Assembly (NCBI RefSeq): GCF_002127225.1
Contig: NZ_NFUR01000003.1
Span: 620,001 to 684,000, forward strand
Direction of reading: 5' to 3'
Length of the DNA stretch: 64,000 nucleotides
From: Sphingomonas sp. IBVSS2
GTDB taxonomy: Bacteria; Pseudomonadota; Alphaproteobacteria; Sphingomonadales; Sphingomonadaceae
The notes under the pieces are model-generated. The model was not told the origin of the DNA. It did no database searches and was given only the letters and a program-made list of their open reading frames with translations. Both the position numbers and the translations under genes were made by a program. This document shows, piece after piece, positions 33,641 through 43,696 of this stretch (the first letter of the stretch is position 1; each line of letters opens with the position of its first letter).

Positions 33641-35295
33641 AGGAAGCCCTGGCCATAGGTGCAGCCCAGCGCCGCCAGGGTCTGAGCGAGCTCGTTGGTC
33701 TCGATGCCCTCGGCGGTGGTCTGCATGCCCAATGCCTGGGCGAGGCTGAGGATGGCGCGGACGATCGCGATCTTGTCGCGGTCGGCCAGCATGCCGGAGA
33801 CGAAGCTGCGGTCGATCTTGAGCAGGTCGATCGGCAGCTTCTGGAGATAGGCGAGATTGGAATAGCCCGTGCCGAAATCGTCCATCGCCAGCGTGGCGCC
33901 CATGTCCTTTAGGGCGTTCATCGTCTGGGCGATGCGGTCGGGATCGGTGACGATCGCGCTCTCGGTGAGTTCGAGAGTCAGGCGTTTGCCGTCCACCCCG
34001 TGCCGCTCGAGCGCGCCCCTGACCATGGCCGGGATGTGATCGCGCTGCAGCTGGATCGCGGACAGGTTGACCGCCACCTTGATGTCGCAATCGCCGCCCG
34101 AGGCACGGTCCCAGGCCGCGATGGTCTGCGCCGCTTCCTCCATGGCCCAGCGGCCCAGCGGAATGATCAGGCCCGATTCCTCGGCGACCGGAATGAAATC
34201 GTTGGGCGACAGGCGCACGCCATCCTCGGTGGTCCAGCGCGCCAGTGCCTCGAACGAGGTGATCCTGCCGGTCGCGAGGTCGCAGATCGGCTGGTAGCAG
34301 AGCGTCATCTGCCCGTTCTCGATCGCCCGGCGCAATTCGGTCTCGATGCCGAACTGCTCGCGGGCGATGTCGAAAGTGTGGGTCTGGTACATCTCGGTAC
34401 GACCACTCTTCTTCGCCCGCTTCACCGCGAACTGGGCGTTGCGCACCAGGTCCTCGGGATCGCCGTCATTGTCCGCGCCCAGCGCGATGCCGATCGAGCA
34501 GTCGACCCGGATCTCGAAGTCCGAGAGCCGGAACGGGTTGGCGAGCGCCGCCTGGATGCGCTTGGCCACGTGCAGCGCGTCGCCCGGCCCCTCGTCGAGC
34601 GTGAGCAGCACGCCGAACTCGTCGCCGCCCATCCGGGCGAGCGTGTCGCGGCTGCGCAGCGCGCCCTTCAACCGGCGCGCCACCGTGATCAGCAACTCGT
34701 CGCCCGCCAGGCCGCCCATACAGGCATTGACGCGGCTGAACCGGTCGAGATTGACCACCAGCACCGCGAAGTCCCGCGCATTCTCCGACGTGATCGCATG
34801 CTCCAGCGCATCCGAGAAGCCGGCGCGATTGGGCAGGCCGGTTAGGCTGTCGGTCGCCATCTCCCGGCGCAGGCTGTATTCGGTGCGCAGTTCCGAAGTA
34901 TGGTCGACCAGCGTGACCATGCACCGCGGAAAGGCCCGGCGGTCGGCGCGCTTGGCGAGCATCACCCGGAAGTGGCGGGCGTCGACTTCGTCGCCGAACT
35001 GCCAGCTGATCTCGCACTGGATGTCGCTCGATTCGACGAAGCGGCGGAGGCGCGGGCCGAGCAGGCGGATGAGCGGCGATTCGCCGGCGACGGTGCCGAG
35101 CCCGGCGAGCCGGAAGGGCCGGTTCACTGCATCGAAGACGAAGCCATGTTCCTGCAACTCGATGATCGCGGCCGGCACCGGCAGCATGTCGAGCATCATC
35201 GCCGAGGCGCCCGGGCCGAAGGCGAACGAATCCGCCGGCTGCGGCAAGGGCAGCGGAGCCGCGACACGGCTTTTCTTCGTCCTGGCGAAAACCAT
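33580..35295 (-). CDS. GGDEF-EAL c-di-GMP protein with PAS-like N-terminus
   Basis: A 571-residue cytoplasmic c-di-GMP enzyme. A PAS-like N-terminal region spans about residues 30-135. GGDEF about 145-300: SLTGLPNRAGFSDALEHA, RMGGDEFGVLLTLD has the intact GGDEF motif. EAL about 315-565: SFEALARW, AMDDFGTGYSNLAYLQKL, LLKIDRSFV and TAEGIET are all present, so the phosphodiesterase part looks active. GGDEF might synthesise c-di-GMP or bind GTP as an activator. No transmembrane region. Gene neighbours do not fix the cue. Confidence 0.93.
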   Translation of the reverse strand: MVFARTKKSRVAAPLPLPQPADSFAFGPGASAMMLDMLPVPAAIIELQEHGFVFDAVNRPFRLAGLGTVAGESPLIRLLGPRLRRFVESSDIQCEISWQFGDEVDARHFRVMLAKRADRRAFPRCMVTLVDHTSELRTEYSLRREMATDSLTGLPNRAGFSDALEHAITSENARDFAVLVVNLDRFSRVNACMGGLAGDELLITVARRLKGALRSRDTLARMGGDEFGVLLTLDEGPGDALHVAKRIQAALANPFRLSDFEIRVDCSIGIALGADNDGDPEDLVRNAQFAVKRAKKSGRTEMYQTHTFDIAREQFGIETELRRAIENGQMTLCYQPICDLATGRITSFEALARWTTEDGVRLSPNDFIPVAEESGLIIPLGRWAMEEAAQTIAAWDRASGGDCDIKVAVNLSAIQLQRDHIPAMVRGALERHGVDGKRLTLELTESAIVTDPDRIAQTMNALKDMGATLAMDDFGTGYSNLAYLQKLPIDLLKIDRSFVSGMLADRDKIAIVRAILSLAQALGMQTTAEGIETNELAQTLAALGCTYGQGFLYSRALERDEAWALLGEPRA

Positions 35296-35355
35296 CGCCT
35301 CCGCCCTAGCTCCGATTGGTTAAAACCGCCTGAAACAACAGCGATTAGAACGAGA

Positions 35356-37596
35356 TCAGAAACGATTGTCGCGCGGAAAACCGTTGGGTGCCATCCGTCC
35401 CGCCGCGCCCCGCGCCGCCCGCCAGGGCGAGAGGTCGGTTTCGGTGCGCGTCCGGCCGCTCTCGCCGCCCATCGCCCAGCTCAACCCCTCGGCCATCCGG
35501 AACGTCCGCACGTCGCTCAAGCCGCCGTCACGGTAGCGCTGCAGCTGCACGCCCTGCCCGCGCGCCAGCTCGGCGACTTCCGCGAGCGGGAAGACGAGCA
35601 GCTTGCGATTGTCGCCCACCGCGGCCACCGCATCGTCCTCGGGGCCGACCGGCCGGACCAGCTTGAGATGCGCGCCCGCCCGCGGCGTCACCACCTGCTT
35701 GCCCTTGCGAGTCTCGGCGACCACGTCCTCGGCCTTCACCACGAAGCCGCGCCCGTCGTCCGCGGCGACCAGCAGCCTGGCCGCCGAACTCGCTGGCAGC
35801 AGGGCAACGATGTTCCGCTCGCCCTCCAGGTCGATCATCAGCCGCACCGGCTCGCCAAAGCCGCGTCCGCCGGGCAGCTTGTCCGCCGCCAGCGTGTAGA
35901 AACGGCCATTGTCGGCGGCGAGGAGCAGCTTGTCGGTCGTCTGGGCGTGGAAGGCGAGATAGGCGGCGTCGCCTTCCTTGAACTTCAGCGCCTCGCCCGA
36001 CAGGTCCTCGACATGCCCCTTCATCGCGCGGATCCAGCCGCGCGCCGAAAGGATCACGGTGATCGGCTCGCGCTCGATCATCGCCTCCAGCGGAATCTCG
36101 CGCGCCGGCGCCGCTTCCTCCACCAGGGTGCGGCGCTTGCCGAGCGGCGTGTCCGCCCCGTAGCGCTCGATCATCTTCGCCAGGTCGCGCTTCATCCGGG
36201 TCCGCTGGCGCGCATCGGACGAGAGCAGCAGCTCCAGCTCGGCCTTCTCCTTCTCCAGCGCCTCCCGCTCGCGCTTGAGTTCCATCTCCTCGAGCTTGCG
36301 CAGCGAGCGCAGCCGCATGTTGAGGATCGCCTCGGCCTGGCGATCGGTGAGCTGGAATTCGGCGATCATCACCGGCTTGGGCTCGTCCTCGGTCCGGATG
36401 ATCTCGATCACCCGGTCGAGATTGAGGAAGGCGATGATATAGCCGCCGACCAGCTCCAGCCGGTCGGCGATCTTCGCCACGCGATGCTCGGACTTGCGGC
36501 GCAGCACCACGAACTGATGCTCGATCCAGGCGAGCAGCGCCTCGCCCAGGCTCATCACCCGCGGCGTGCGGTGCTTGTCGAGCACGTTCAGGTTGAGCGG
36601 CACGCGCGTCTCCAGGTCGGAGAGGCGATAGAGGCTGTTGATCAGGTCCTCGGCCACCACGGTGCGGCTGCGCGGCTCGAGCACGATGCGGATATCCTCC
36701 GCGCTCTCGTCGCGCACGTCCGCCAGGATCGGCAGCTTCTTCTCGTTGATGAGCTCGGCGATCCCCTCGATCAGCTTGCCCTTCTGGACGCCGTACGGGA
36801 TCTCGGAGACGACGAGGTGCCAGCCCCCGCCCTTCTCGGTCACCTTCTCGATCTTGGCGCGGACCCGGAAGCCGCCGCGGCCGGTGGCATAGGCCTCGGC
36901 GATCGCCGCCGGGCTGTCGACGATGATGCCGCCGGTCGGCAGGTCCGGGCCCTGCACATAGTCGAGCACGTTCGCCTGGGGATTGTCGATAAGCGCCACT
37001 GCGGCGTGCATCAGTTCGGCGGCATTGTGCGGCGGGATGCTCGTCGCCATGCCCACCGCGATGCCGGCGGCGCCATTGGCGAGCAGATTGGGGAACAGGC
37101 CCGGGAAGAGCTCGGGCTCCTCGTCTTCACCGTTATAGGTGGGTCGGAAATCGACGGCATTCTCGTCGAGCCCGTCCATCAGGTCGATGGCGACCTGGGT
37201 GAGCCGCGCCTCGGTATAGCGATAGGCGGCGGCGTTATCGCCGTCGATATTGCCGAAATTGCCCTGGCCGTCGACCAGCGGATATCTGAGGGCGAAGGTC
37301 TGGGCGAGGCGGACCATCGCGTCATAGACCGACTGGTCGCCATGCGGGTGGTATTTGCCGATCACGTCGCCGACGACGCGGGCGCATTTCTTGTAGCCGC
37401 TCGCCGGATCCAGCCGCAGCAGCCGCATCGCCCAGAGCAGGCGGCGGTGCACCGGCTTCAACCCGTCCCGGACATCGGGCAACGAGCGCGCGGTGATCGT
37501 CGAGAGCGCGTAGACGAGGTAGCGCTCGGAAAGCGCGCTGTCGAAAGGAACGTCGGAAGGCGCGCCGGGGTCTTGGAGTTCGGTATCGAGGCTCAT
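35356..37596 (-). CDS. parC: DNA topoisomerase IV subunit A
   Basis: A 746-residue ParC that decatenates daughter chromosomes with ParE. The catalytic tyrosine is Y127 in [12 protein letters not shown]. The quinolone region is [15 protein letters not shown]: the Ser80 equivalent is Gln (Q88), the Glu84 equivalent is Asp (D92). Later DNA-gate and tower segments ([19 protein letters not shown]) and a degenerate C-terminal beta-pinwheel (residues about 500-720) follow. The start at 37596 (MSLDTELQD) is preferred to an upstream in-frame ATG in a weak context. It is downstream of the GGDEF-EAL gene on the same strand orientation. Confidence 0.95.
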   Translation of the reverse strand: MSLDTELQDPGAPSDVPFDSALSERYLVYALSTITARSLPDVRDGLKPVHRRLLWAMRLLRLDPASGYKKCARVVGDVIGKYHPHGDQSVYDAMVRLAQTFALRYPLVDGQGNFGNIDGDNAAAYRYTEARLTQVAIDLMDGLDENAVDFRPTYNGEDEEPELFPGLFPNLLANGAAGIAVGMATSIPPHNAAELMHAAVALIDNPQANVLDYVQGPDLPTGGIIVDSPAAIAEAYATGRGGFRVRAKIEKVTEKGGGWHLVVSEIPYGVQKGKLIEGIAELINEKKLPILADVRDESAEDIRIVLEPRSRTVVAEDLINSLYRLSDLETRVPLNLNVLDKHRTPRVMSLGEALLAWIEHQFVVLRRKSEHRVAKIADRLELVGGYIIAFLNLDRVIEIIRTEDEPKPVMIAEFQLTDRQAEAILNMRLRSLRKLEEMELKREREALEKEKAELELLLSSDARQRTRMKRDLAKMIERYGADTPLGKRRTLVEEAAPAREIPLEAMIEREPITVILSARGWIRAMKGHVEDLSGEALKFKEGDAAYLAFHAQTTDKLLLAADNGRFYTLAADKLPGGRGFGEPVRLMIDLEGERNIVALLPASSAARLLVAADDGRGFVVKAEDVVAETRKGKQVVTPRAGAHLKLVRPVGPEDDAVAAVGDNRKLLVFPLAEVAELARGQGVQLQRYRDGGLSDVRTFRMAEGLSWAMGGESGRTRTETDLSPWRAARGAAGRMAPNGFPRDNRF

Positions 37597-37814
37597 TGCC
37601 ACCCCCGGATAGCAGCAGCGGAAGCAAAGCGCCAAGCCGGGCGCTGGCGATGGAGCGTCGAAAGATCGGGACGCGTTGCGGAGCGGGGGGCCATTCCGGA
37701 ACTAAAGCAGAACATCGCCAGTTCCGCCAGCCCCGCCAGACTCGGCGCGATCACCGGCTGGCTTTGCGCAGCCGAACTGCCATGTTCGAGTTCGATCCAG
37801 GGGAATTCCGTCAT

Positions 37815-38408
37815 ATGCTTCTATTCGGCATCGCCGCACTTCTCGGCATCGGTCAGCCAGCGCGGTTCGAGGGCAGTTGCACCGAGGGAGAAGCCAAGGT
37901 CCACATTCCCGGCGTGGACATGATGGCAAGGGTTCGCATCGAGGACGGGGAGCCGGTGCACCAGGCCGGGCTGGTTCGCCTTGGCGACGAGGATGCCCCC
38001 TTCGAGATCCTGATCGGCTATCCCGAACCCGGCGCGCAACCGGACTGGCTGCGGATCCTCTTCTACAGCGCCGATTTTCCGATCGAGCCGAACGAAACGC
38101 TGAAGCTCACCGCGCCGGACGGCCAGCATTGGGAAGTGAAACCGCGCGCGACCGGGCTCCGCTCCAGCCGGCATGGAAAGCGCATGGGTGCGGAATTTGT
38201 CTTCCTCTCGCCACGCGAGCCCGATGCCGGGCTTGCCCGCCAGCTGAATATCCCGGGGCGCTTCAATGTCGAAAGGCGAAGGGCTGGCGCAGTACAGGCC
38301 GGGCAGACCTTCCACCCGTTGCCGGTCGCGCTTCGCACGCTGCTGCACAAACAGGCGCTGGACGCGGCGAACGAGGCGCTGAAACCATGCGCCTCTGACA
38401 CGATATAG
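37815..38408 (+). CDS. Hypothetical protein with hydrophobic N-terminus
   Basis: A 197-residue protein. The N-terminus (MLLFGIAALLGIGQPA) looks like a short signal peptide. A Cys follows soon after (RFEGSCTEGEA). The rest has a beta-rich middle and a basic segment (GLRSSRHGKRMGAEFVFLSP). I do not recognise the family. The start is uncertain: an ATG at 37782 is in frame (MFEFDPGEFRH) but the region from 37815 fits a signal better. AGGGGA lies just upstream of 37815. It is divergent from parC. Confidence 0.65.
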   Translation: MLLFGIAALLGIGQPARFEGSCTEGEAKVHIPGVDMMARVRIEDGEPVHQAGLVRLGDEDAPFEILIGYPEPGAQPDWLRILFYSADFPIEPNETLKLTAPDGQHWEVKPRATGLRSSRHGKRMGAEFVFLSPREPDAGLARQLNIPGRFNVERRRAGAVQAGQTFHPLPVALRTLLHKQALDAANEALKPCASDTI

Positions 38409-38554
38409 CCACAATCCCCGCCTTAATTTCAACAATTACCTGCCGCGTTCTGCAATTCAGTCCAGGTATCGAAAATTTTTCATAGGCTATTACGGGATTT
38501 CAGAGCTCGTTCCGTTTCCGAAACACAGGGGAACTCGAACGAAAGTACACAATA

Positions 38555-39169
38555 ATGCGTAACGCGATCCTTATCGCCGTCGCCACGACTTGCCTCGTCG
38601 GCGCGAATACTGCCCTTGCGCAGGAAACCAACAACACTCCCGCCAGCAACTTCGCCGGGCCGCGCGTCGAAGCGACGATCGGCCTCGACCAGAGCGGCGA
38701 CGACGCCATCAGTGGCAAGGAATTGACCGGCATGCGCGCCGGCGGCGCGGTCGGCTATGACGTCGCCGTCGGGAAGCGCGTCACGATCGGCGTCGAGGCG
38801 GGGATCGGCTGGATGGTCGCCGGCAACACCAAGTTCGGCCCGTTCCCGCCCAACAGCACCGAAACCTACAGGACCAGCGCTGGGCGCGACATCGATATCT
38901 CCGGGCGCATCGGCTATGCGCTGAGCCCGAGGACGTTGATCTACGCCAAGGCCGGCTGGGCGGAGCAGAGCTACGCCACGCGCTCCAGCACGGGCAAGAA
39001 GTATGACGACCTGAAGTCCAACGGCGTGCGGCTGGGCGCCGGCCTCGAGCAGAAGCTCACCTCGAACGTTTACGCCAAGGCCGAGTATCGCTACACGCGA
39101 TATGAGGACATCGGCAATCTAAAGAAGGACCGCCACCAGCTGCTGACCGGCATCGGAGTGCGCTTCTAG
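38555..39169 (+). CDS. Outer-membrane beta-barrel protein
   Basis: A 204-residue outer-membrane protein with a signal peptide (MRNAILIAVATTCLVGANTALAQ). The mature sequence has alternating hydrophobic strands, such as VGYDVAVGKRVTIGVEAGIGWMVAG, DIDISGRIGYALSPRTLIYAKAGWAEQ and NVYAKAEYRYTRYED, and it ends in the C-terminal F (GIGVRF), a beta-barrel assembly signal. The pattern matches the OMP_b-brl/Omp25-like porin family. A promoter-like AT-rich segment precedes it. Likely a small 8-strand barrel with an envelope or adhesion role; the ligand is unknown. Confidence 0.85.
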   Translation: MRNAILIAVATTCLVGANTALAQETNNTPASNFAGPRVEATIGLDQSGDDAISGKELTGMRAGGAVGYDVAVGKRVTIGVEAGIGWMVAGNTKFGPFPPNSTETYRTSAGRDIDISGRIGYALSPRTLIYAKAGWAEQSYATRSSTGKKYDDLKSNGVRLGAGLEQKLTSNVYAKAEYRYTRYEDIGNLKKDRHQLLTGIGVRF

Positions 39170-39175
39170 GCCACT

Positions 39176-40096
39176 TCACAGGGGGACGAGCGCGCCGTGC
39201 GGGTCGTCCCCCAACGAAGTCCTCACTTCCTCCAGCAGCCAGTCGCGAAAGGCGCGGACCTTGGGCTGATTGCGCTTGCCCTCGGCATACATCAGCCAGA
39301 ACGCATTGCGATACTGCGCGACCTGGGGAAGCGGCTGGACGAGCAGCCCCGCATCGATCGCGGCCTGCCACATCGGCGGACTGAGGATCGCGACGCCGTG
39401 TCCGGCGATCGCCGCATTGCCGTCCAGTATCTGCGAATCGAAGCGGATGCCCGCCGCCTGGCTGGTGTCCGGCGCCTCGCCCAGCGCGGCGGCGAACCAC
39501 AAGTCCCACCAATCGTCGCGATAGGTGAGGCGCGGCAGTTCGAGCAGGTCCTTCGGCGTGCGGATCGGCGGGTGCTCGGCGAGGAAGGCAGGATTGGCGA
39601 GCGGCGTGATCGGCATCCGCATCAGGAAATGGCAGCTATGCCCAGGCAGCGGGCCCGGCGCGCCGCGCAGCGCGACATCGGCCTCGCCCGCCAGCAGATC
39701 GATCATCTCGTCGCCGACATGAAGGCGCACGGCAAGGTCCGGGCGGGCGAGCTGGAACGAGCCCAGCCGGCTCGCCAGCCAGTTGGTGGCAAGGGTGCGC
39801 GGCGCGGTGATGCTGATGACGCTTTCCGTCTCGGCATGGACTGCGGCGAATGCCTCCCCCATCGCGTCGAACGCGCCCGTGACCTGCGGCGCGATCCGCC
39901 GCCCGAGATCGGTGAGCACGATGCCCCGCCCGCTGCGCGCGAACAGCGGGGCGCCCAGCCGCTCCTCGAGCAGCTTCATCTGATAGCTGACCGCCGCCTG
40001 GGTCATCCCCAGCTCCTCCGCGGCGCGCGTGAAATTGCCGTGCCGGGACGCGGCTTCGAACACGCGGACGGCGGCGAGCGGAGGAAGGCGGCGCAT
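39176..40096 (-). CDS. LysR-family transcription regulator
   Basis: A 306-residue LysR regulator. The N-terminal helix-turn-helix is VRVFEAASRHGNFTRAAEELGMTQAAVSYQMKLLEERLGAPLF, and the ligand-binding domain follows with SVISITAPRTLATNWLA and GHGVAILSPPMWQ. The pattern, with RRLPPLAAVRVFEA at the start, resembles the GcvA-like subgroup. It is divergent from a UrcA gene (40213), separated by 116 bases, which may hold a shared operator. Effector unknown. The start at 40096 is set by the family N-terminus. Confidence 0.9.
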   Translation of the reverse strand: MRRLPPLAAVRVFEAASRHGNFTRAAEELGMTQAAVSYQMKLLEERLGAPLFARSGRGIVLTDLGRRIAPQVTGAFDAMGEAFAAVHAETESVISITAPRTLATNWLASRLGSFQLARPDLAVRLHVGDEMIDLLAGEADVALRGAPGPLPGHSCHFLMRMPITPLANPAFLAEHPPIRTPKDLLELPRLTYRDDWWDLWFAAALGEAPDTSQAAGIRFDSQILDGNAAIAGHGVAILSPPMWQAAIDAGLLVQPLPQVAQYRNAFWLMYAEGKRNQPKVRAFRDWLLEEVRTSLGDDPHGALVPL

Positions 40097-40212
40097 CACG
40101 ATAAACAAGCACAGCTTATGATATTTTGCCAATGATTTGTTGGCCCGGCGGCGCATTCGGGCGCAAATGGACGGGGTACCGAACGTGGTGCGACATCCAA
40201 CGGAACCAAGCC

Positions 40213-40533
40213 ATGATGAAGACCCTGATCCCGCTCCTGCTGATCCTCTCCCCGGCCGCCGTGCCGGTGATCGCCCAGGCCCAACAGGGCGATGCGAGCA
40301 TTCGCATCTCCTATGCCGATCTCGACCTGTCGCGCGCCGCGGGCCGCCAGGCGCTCGACCGGCGCCTCGCCCGGGCGCTCGACCAGGTCTGCCCGGCCGA
40401 CCGGCCCGGCTATCTGACCCCAGCGCCCGACGCGCTGCGCTGCCAGGCGCATGCCCGCCAACAGATCGCCGCGGCGCGCCAGCATGCATTGGCGCAGCGC
40501 GGCGGCGTGGTCCGGATCTCCGCCGTTCCCTGA
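40213..40533 (+). CDS. UrcA family protein
   Basis: A 106-residue secreted protein with a signal peptide (MMKTLIPLLLILSPAAVPVIAQAQ). The mature domain has the UrcA signature VRISYADLDLSRAAGRQALDRRLARAL (here ASIRISYADLDLSRAAGRQALDRRLARAL) with two Cys (QVCPADRPG and LRCQAHARQQIAAA). UrcA proteins are found in sphingomonads and Caulobacter; their function is not known. A GGCGGGCGGC/GCCGCCCGCC hairpin follows the stop. It is divergent from the LysR gene, which may control it. Confidence 0.88.
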   Translation: MMKTLIPLLLILSPAAVPVIAQAQQGDASIRISYADLDLSRAAGRQALDRRLARALDQVCPADRPGYLTPAPDALRCQAHARQQIAAARQHALAQRGGVVRISAVP

Positions 40534-40556
40534 CCGATCCCTCGGAACCGCGAAGC

Positions 40557-40583
40557 GGCGGGCGGCCTGCAACGCCGCCCGCC
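40557..40583 (+). terminator. Hairpin after the UrcA gene
   Basis: GGCGGGCGGC (40557-40566) pairs with GCCGCCCGCC (40574-40583) in a 10-bp perfect stem. It lies 24 bases after the stop. No T-run follows, so it is a probable but not certain terminator. Confidence 0.55.
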
Positions 40584-40705
40584 AACCATAAGCATTGCTG
40601 ATATCGCGAGCCATGATCCCGAAAAGGGATGCGCGGCGTAGTCCATTCGGGTTGGGCCCGTCACAAAATATGGTTACTCCTTGGGCAAGGAACAGGGAGG
40701 AACCC

Positions 40706-41629
40706 ATGCGAGTCGTTTGGGCATTGGCGGCGCTTGCGCTGCTCGCGGGATGCGACGATCTCAATCGACCGCCTGCGGACGGCAAGGGCGGTTCCGAATT
40801 CGGATCGGCGGCCAATGCCGAGGCCTTCGCATCGACCGGCACCGGCTTCGACTATCGCTATGCCTATCGCCTGCCCGCCGCCAAGGTGAAGGGCGTCCTC
40901 CAGTCCAACGCCGATGCCTGCGACCGGATGGGGCCGGCGCGGTGTCGCATCCTGGCGATGCGGTATCGCGTCGACGAGGGTAGTCACACGCGCGCAGTGC
41001 TCACCATCCGCATCGACCCGTCGATCGCGCGCCGGTTCGGGGACGCCGTCACCGCGAATGTGGCGACGGCCTATGGCGTGCTCACCGATACCGAGATCAG
41101 CGGCACCGATGCCACTGCCTCGGCGCGCAGCATCGCCGTGGTGAAGCGGCTGCAGGACCAGCTTCAGAATGCGCGCAGCAGCACGACGCCGGATGGCCAG
41201 GCCCGGGCCGCCCGCCTACAGAACGCACTGGCGCTGATCGCCGAGGTGGAGGCAAGCCAGGGCCAGACGCTGGCCAATACGCCGATGCTGTTCACCTATG
41301 AATCGAGCAGCGCGCTGAGTGGCCTGGGATCGTCCGAAGCCAATTTCCGCACTGCGGGCCAGACGCTCGAGAATTCGGTCGCCCAGCTCGTCCAGTTGCT
41401 CGCCAGCGTCGGGCCGTGGTGCCTGCTGATGCTGGCGGTGGTGCTGGTCCTGCGATGGATCATCCATGGCCGCGCCGTGGGCCCCGATGTCGAGCCGCGT
41501 CACGACGACGGCTATGACAATGGCCGGGATGCAGGCCATGAGGGCCGGGACAATCGCGGCCGTGGCGACAATCGCAACCTCATCCAGCGCTGGTTCTCCC
41601 GCGACGATGCGGAGGAACATACGCACTGA
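40706..41629 (+). CDS. DUF4349-type lipoprotein with C-terminal membrane segment
   Basis: A 307-residue protein. The signal MRVVWALAALALLAGC is a lipobox (cleavage before Cys16). The extracytoplasmic domain has YRYAYRLPAAKVKGVLQSNADACDRMGPARCRILA and SVVKRLQDQLQN-type coiled-coil sequence (here AVVKRLQDQLQNARSS), with a DUF4349 pattern. A late hydrophobic helix (WCLLMLAVVLVLRWIIHG) is followed by a charged, Asp/Gly-rich tail (RHDDGYDNGRDAGHEG). The start at 40706 has an AGGGAGGAA site. Function unknown. The upstream gap holds the UrcA-end hairpin. Confidence 0.78.
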   Translation: MRVVWALAALALLAGCDDLNRPPADGKGGSEFGSAANAEAFASTGTGFDYRYAYRLPAAKVKGVLQSNADACDRMGPARCRILAMRYRVDEGSHTRAVLTIRIDPSIARRFGDAVTANVATAYGVLTDTEISGTDATASARSIAVVKRLQDQLQNARSSTTPDGQARAARLQNALALIAEVEASQGQTLANTPMLFTYESSSALSGLGSSEANFRTAGQTLENSVAQLVQLLASVGPWCLLMLAVVLVLRWIIHGRAVGPDVEPRHDDGYDNGRDAGHEGRDNRGRGDNRNLIQRWFSRDDAEEHTH

Positions 41630-41801
41630 TCCCGCGCCGCCCGCCGCCCACAGGTGGCAAAGTGCCGGATTGGCATCCGCGCGCGAGGATGCATGATTGC
41701 ACCCCTCCCCCCCTTTGGGTATAGCGCCACCTCTCGCCCCGGCAGGCCAGCGGATTCCCCGCGCCGCCGGGGCAATGACTTTCCAGGGGAACGAGCACCC
41801 G

Positions 41802-42581
41802 ATGGCACGCCGCCGGCAGATCTACGAAGGCAAGGCTAAGATCCTCTACGAGGGTCCCGAACCCGGCACGCTGATCCAGTATTTCAAGGATGACGCAACT
41901 GCCTTCAACGCCCAGAAAAAGGGAACGATCAACGGCAAGGGCGTGCTCAACAACCGGATTTCCGAGCACGTCTTCACGCTGCTCGCCGGCATCGGCATTC
42001 CGACGCACTTCATTCGCCGCCTCAACATGCGCGAGCAGCTGATCCGCCAGGTCGAGATCGTGCCGATCGAAGTGGTGGTGCGCAACGTCGTCGCCGGCTC
42101 GCTTTCGAAGAAGCTCGGAATCGAAGAGGGCACGCCGCTGCCCCGCACGATCGTCGAATATTACTACAAGGACGACGCGCTGGGCGACCCGATGGTCACC
42201 GACGAGCACATCCTCTGCTTCGGCTGGGCGAGCCAGGAAGAGCTGCACGACATGGCCGACATGGCCATCCGCGTGAACGACTTCCTGTCGGGGCTCTTCG
42301 CCGGCATCGGCATCCGCCTGGTCGACTTCAAGCTCGAGTTCGGCCGGATCTGGGACAACGACTATAGCCGCATCATCCTGGCCGACGAGATCAGCCCGGA
42401 CGGTTGCCGCCTGTGGGACATTGCCACCGGCGAGAAGCTCGACAAGGACCGCTTCCGGCGCGACCTGGGCGGCGAAGTCGAGGCCTATCAGGAAGTCGCG
42501 CGCCGGCTCGGCCTGTTCCCGGAGGGCGAGGATTCGGCCGTGCTCGACCTGGAGAGCCACCGGAAGCGTCGCGGCAAGTAA
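41802..42581 (+). CDS. purC: Phosphoribosylaminoimidazole-succinocarboxamide synthase
   Basis: A 259-residue SAICAR synthetase. It condenses CAIR with aspartate using ATP in purine synthesis. Motifs: [58 protein letters not shown] and [14 protein letters not shown]. Start at 41802 ([11 protein letters not shown]). It is followed by purS and purQ after about 204 bases that contain inverted family-A repeats. The three form a purine operon, though the repeat insertion separates the first gene from the other two. Confidence 0.95.
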   Translation: MARRRQIYEGKAKILYEGPEPGTLIQYFKDDATAFNAQKKGTINGKGVLNNRISEHVFTLLAGIGIPTHFIRRLNMREQLIRQVEIVPIEVVVRNVVAGSLSKKLGIEEGTPLPRTIVEYYYKDDALGDPMVTDEHILCFGWASQEELHDMADMAIRVNDFLSGLFAGIGIRLVDFKLEFGRIWDNDYSRIILADEISPDGCRLWDIATGEKLDKDRFRRDLGGEVEAYQEVARRLGLFPEGEDSAVLDLESHRKRRGK

Positions 42582-42598
42582 GGCCTTCCAGGCCAGTA

Positions 42599-42738
42599 CC
42601 GTCATCCCCAATCAACCCGTTATCCCGGCGAAAGCCGGGATCTCGGGCGGCTCTTTCCCCATGTTTGCGCGACTCCTGTTCCGCGCCTTCGCCTGAGATC
42701 CCGGCTTTCGCCGGGATGACGATTGGGCCGGATGACGG
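42599..42738. repeat. Family-A inverted repeat pair between purC and purS
   Basis: Left arm 42599-42644 and right arm 42695-42738 are inverted copies with the shared core ATCCCGGCGAAAGCCGGGAT, and an outer CCGTCATCC/GGATGACGG. The pair is inserted in the middle of the pur operon. It forms a long RNA hairpin if transcribed, which could change mRNA stability between purC and purS. Confidence 0.8.
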
Positions 42739-42785
42739 CTTGATGGGGTTGCAGCCGGGCCTACTCCGGGCCATAGGCCCTGCGC

Positions 42786-43016
42786 ATGAAGCTCCGCATC
42801 ATCGTCACCTTGAAGAACGGCGTGCTCGATCCCCAGGGCAAGGCCATCCAGCATGCCTTGGGCGGCCTCGGTTTCGAGGGCGTGGAGGATGTCCGCGCCG
42901 GCAAGATCTTCGAGCTCGAGCTCGCCGATTCGACCAGCGACGCCGCAGTCGACGAGATGTGCCGCAAGCTGCTCGCCAACACCGTCATCGAAAACTACCG
43001 GGTGGAAAAGCTGTGA
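42786..43016 (+). CDS. purS: Phosphoribosylformylglycinamidine synthase, PurS subunit
   Basis: A 76-residue small subunit of FGAM synthase. It is a small dimeric beta-alpha-beta protein that links PurL and PurQ. Family features: [29 protein letters not shown] at the start, [11 protein letters not shown] in the middle, and [17 protein letters not shown] at the end. purQ starts on the last base region (GTG at 43013), overlapping the stop by four bases. Together with purQ it belongs to the three-part FGAM synthase used by most alphaproteobacteria. Confidence 0.95.
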   Translation: MKLRIIVTLKNGVLDPQGKAIQHALGGLGFEGVEDVRAGKIFELELADSTSDAAVDEMCRKLLANTVIENYRVEKL

Positions 43017-43678
43017 AGACCGCGGTCATCGTCTTTCCGGGCTCCAACTGCGATCGCGACATCGCAGTCGCGCTGGAGGCGGTGACGGGGGTGAAGCCCC
43101 ATATGGTCTGGCACGGCGACAGCGAACTGCCCCAGGGCTTGGGCCTGATCGCCCTTCCCGGCGGCTTCTCGTACGGCGATTATCTGCGCTGTGGCGCGAT
43201 CGCGGCGCGATCGCCGGTGGTGCGGGCCGTGGTCGAAGCGGCGGACAAGGGCATGCCGGTGATCGGCATCTGCAACGGCTTCCAGGTGCTGACCGAGACC
43301 GGGCTGCTGCCCGGCGCCCTGATGCGCAACTCCGGCCTCAACTTCGTGTGCCGCGACGTGCCGCTGACGGTCGACAATTCGCAGTCGATCTTCACCTCGG
43401 CCTATCGCTCGGGCGAAGCGATCACGATCCCCGTGGCGCATCATGACGGCAATTACTTCGCCGATGCCGAAACGCTCGACCGGATCGAAGGCGATGGCCG
43501 TGTCGCCTTCCGCTACGCCGCCGATATCAACGGCTCGGCCCGCAACATCGCCGGCGTGCTCAACAAGGCGGGCAATGTGCTCGGCATGATGCCCCATCCC
43601 GAGCGCCGCATCGAAGCCGCGCATGGCGGCACCGATGGCCGCCGCCTGTTCGAGGGCCTGCTCGAGGCGGTGGCGTAG
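43013..43678 (+). CDS. purQ: Phosphoribosylformylglycinamidine synthase, PurQ subunit
   Basis: A 221-residue glutamine amidotransferase subunit that releases ammonia for PurL. The nucleophile Cys is in GICNGFQVL, the His-Glu pair in [11 protein letters not shown], and the oxyanion region in [11 protein letters not shown]. It starts at GTG 43013 ([16 protein letters not shown]), overlapping purS. PurL is not next to it in this window. It is convergent with the chemoreceptor gene. Confidence 0.95.
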   Translation: MKTAVIVFPGSNCDRDIAVALEAVTGVKPHMVWHGDSELPQGLGLIALPGGFSYGDYLRCGAIAARSPVVRAVVEAADKGMPVIGICNGFQVLTETGLLPGALMRNSGLNFVCRDVPLTVDNSQSIFTSAYRSGEAITIPVAHHDGNYFADAETLDRIEGDGRVAFRYAADINGSARNIAGVLNKAGNVLGMMPHPERRIEAAHGGTDGRRLFEGLLEAVA

Positions 43679-43696
43679 GCCGCAAACCGCCCCGGC

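Noticed and set aside
34900..37923. A 1007-codon open frame on the + strand opposite the parC and GGDEF-EAL genes
   Set aside because: It is antisense to two genes with clear families and gives a low-complexity His/Arg/Leu-rich product, as expected for the shadow of GC-rich codons.
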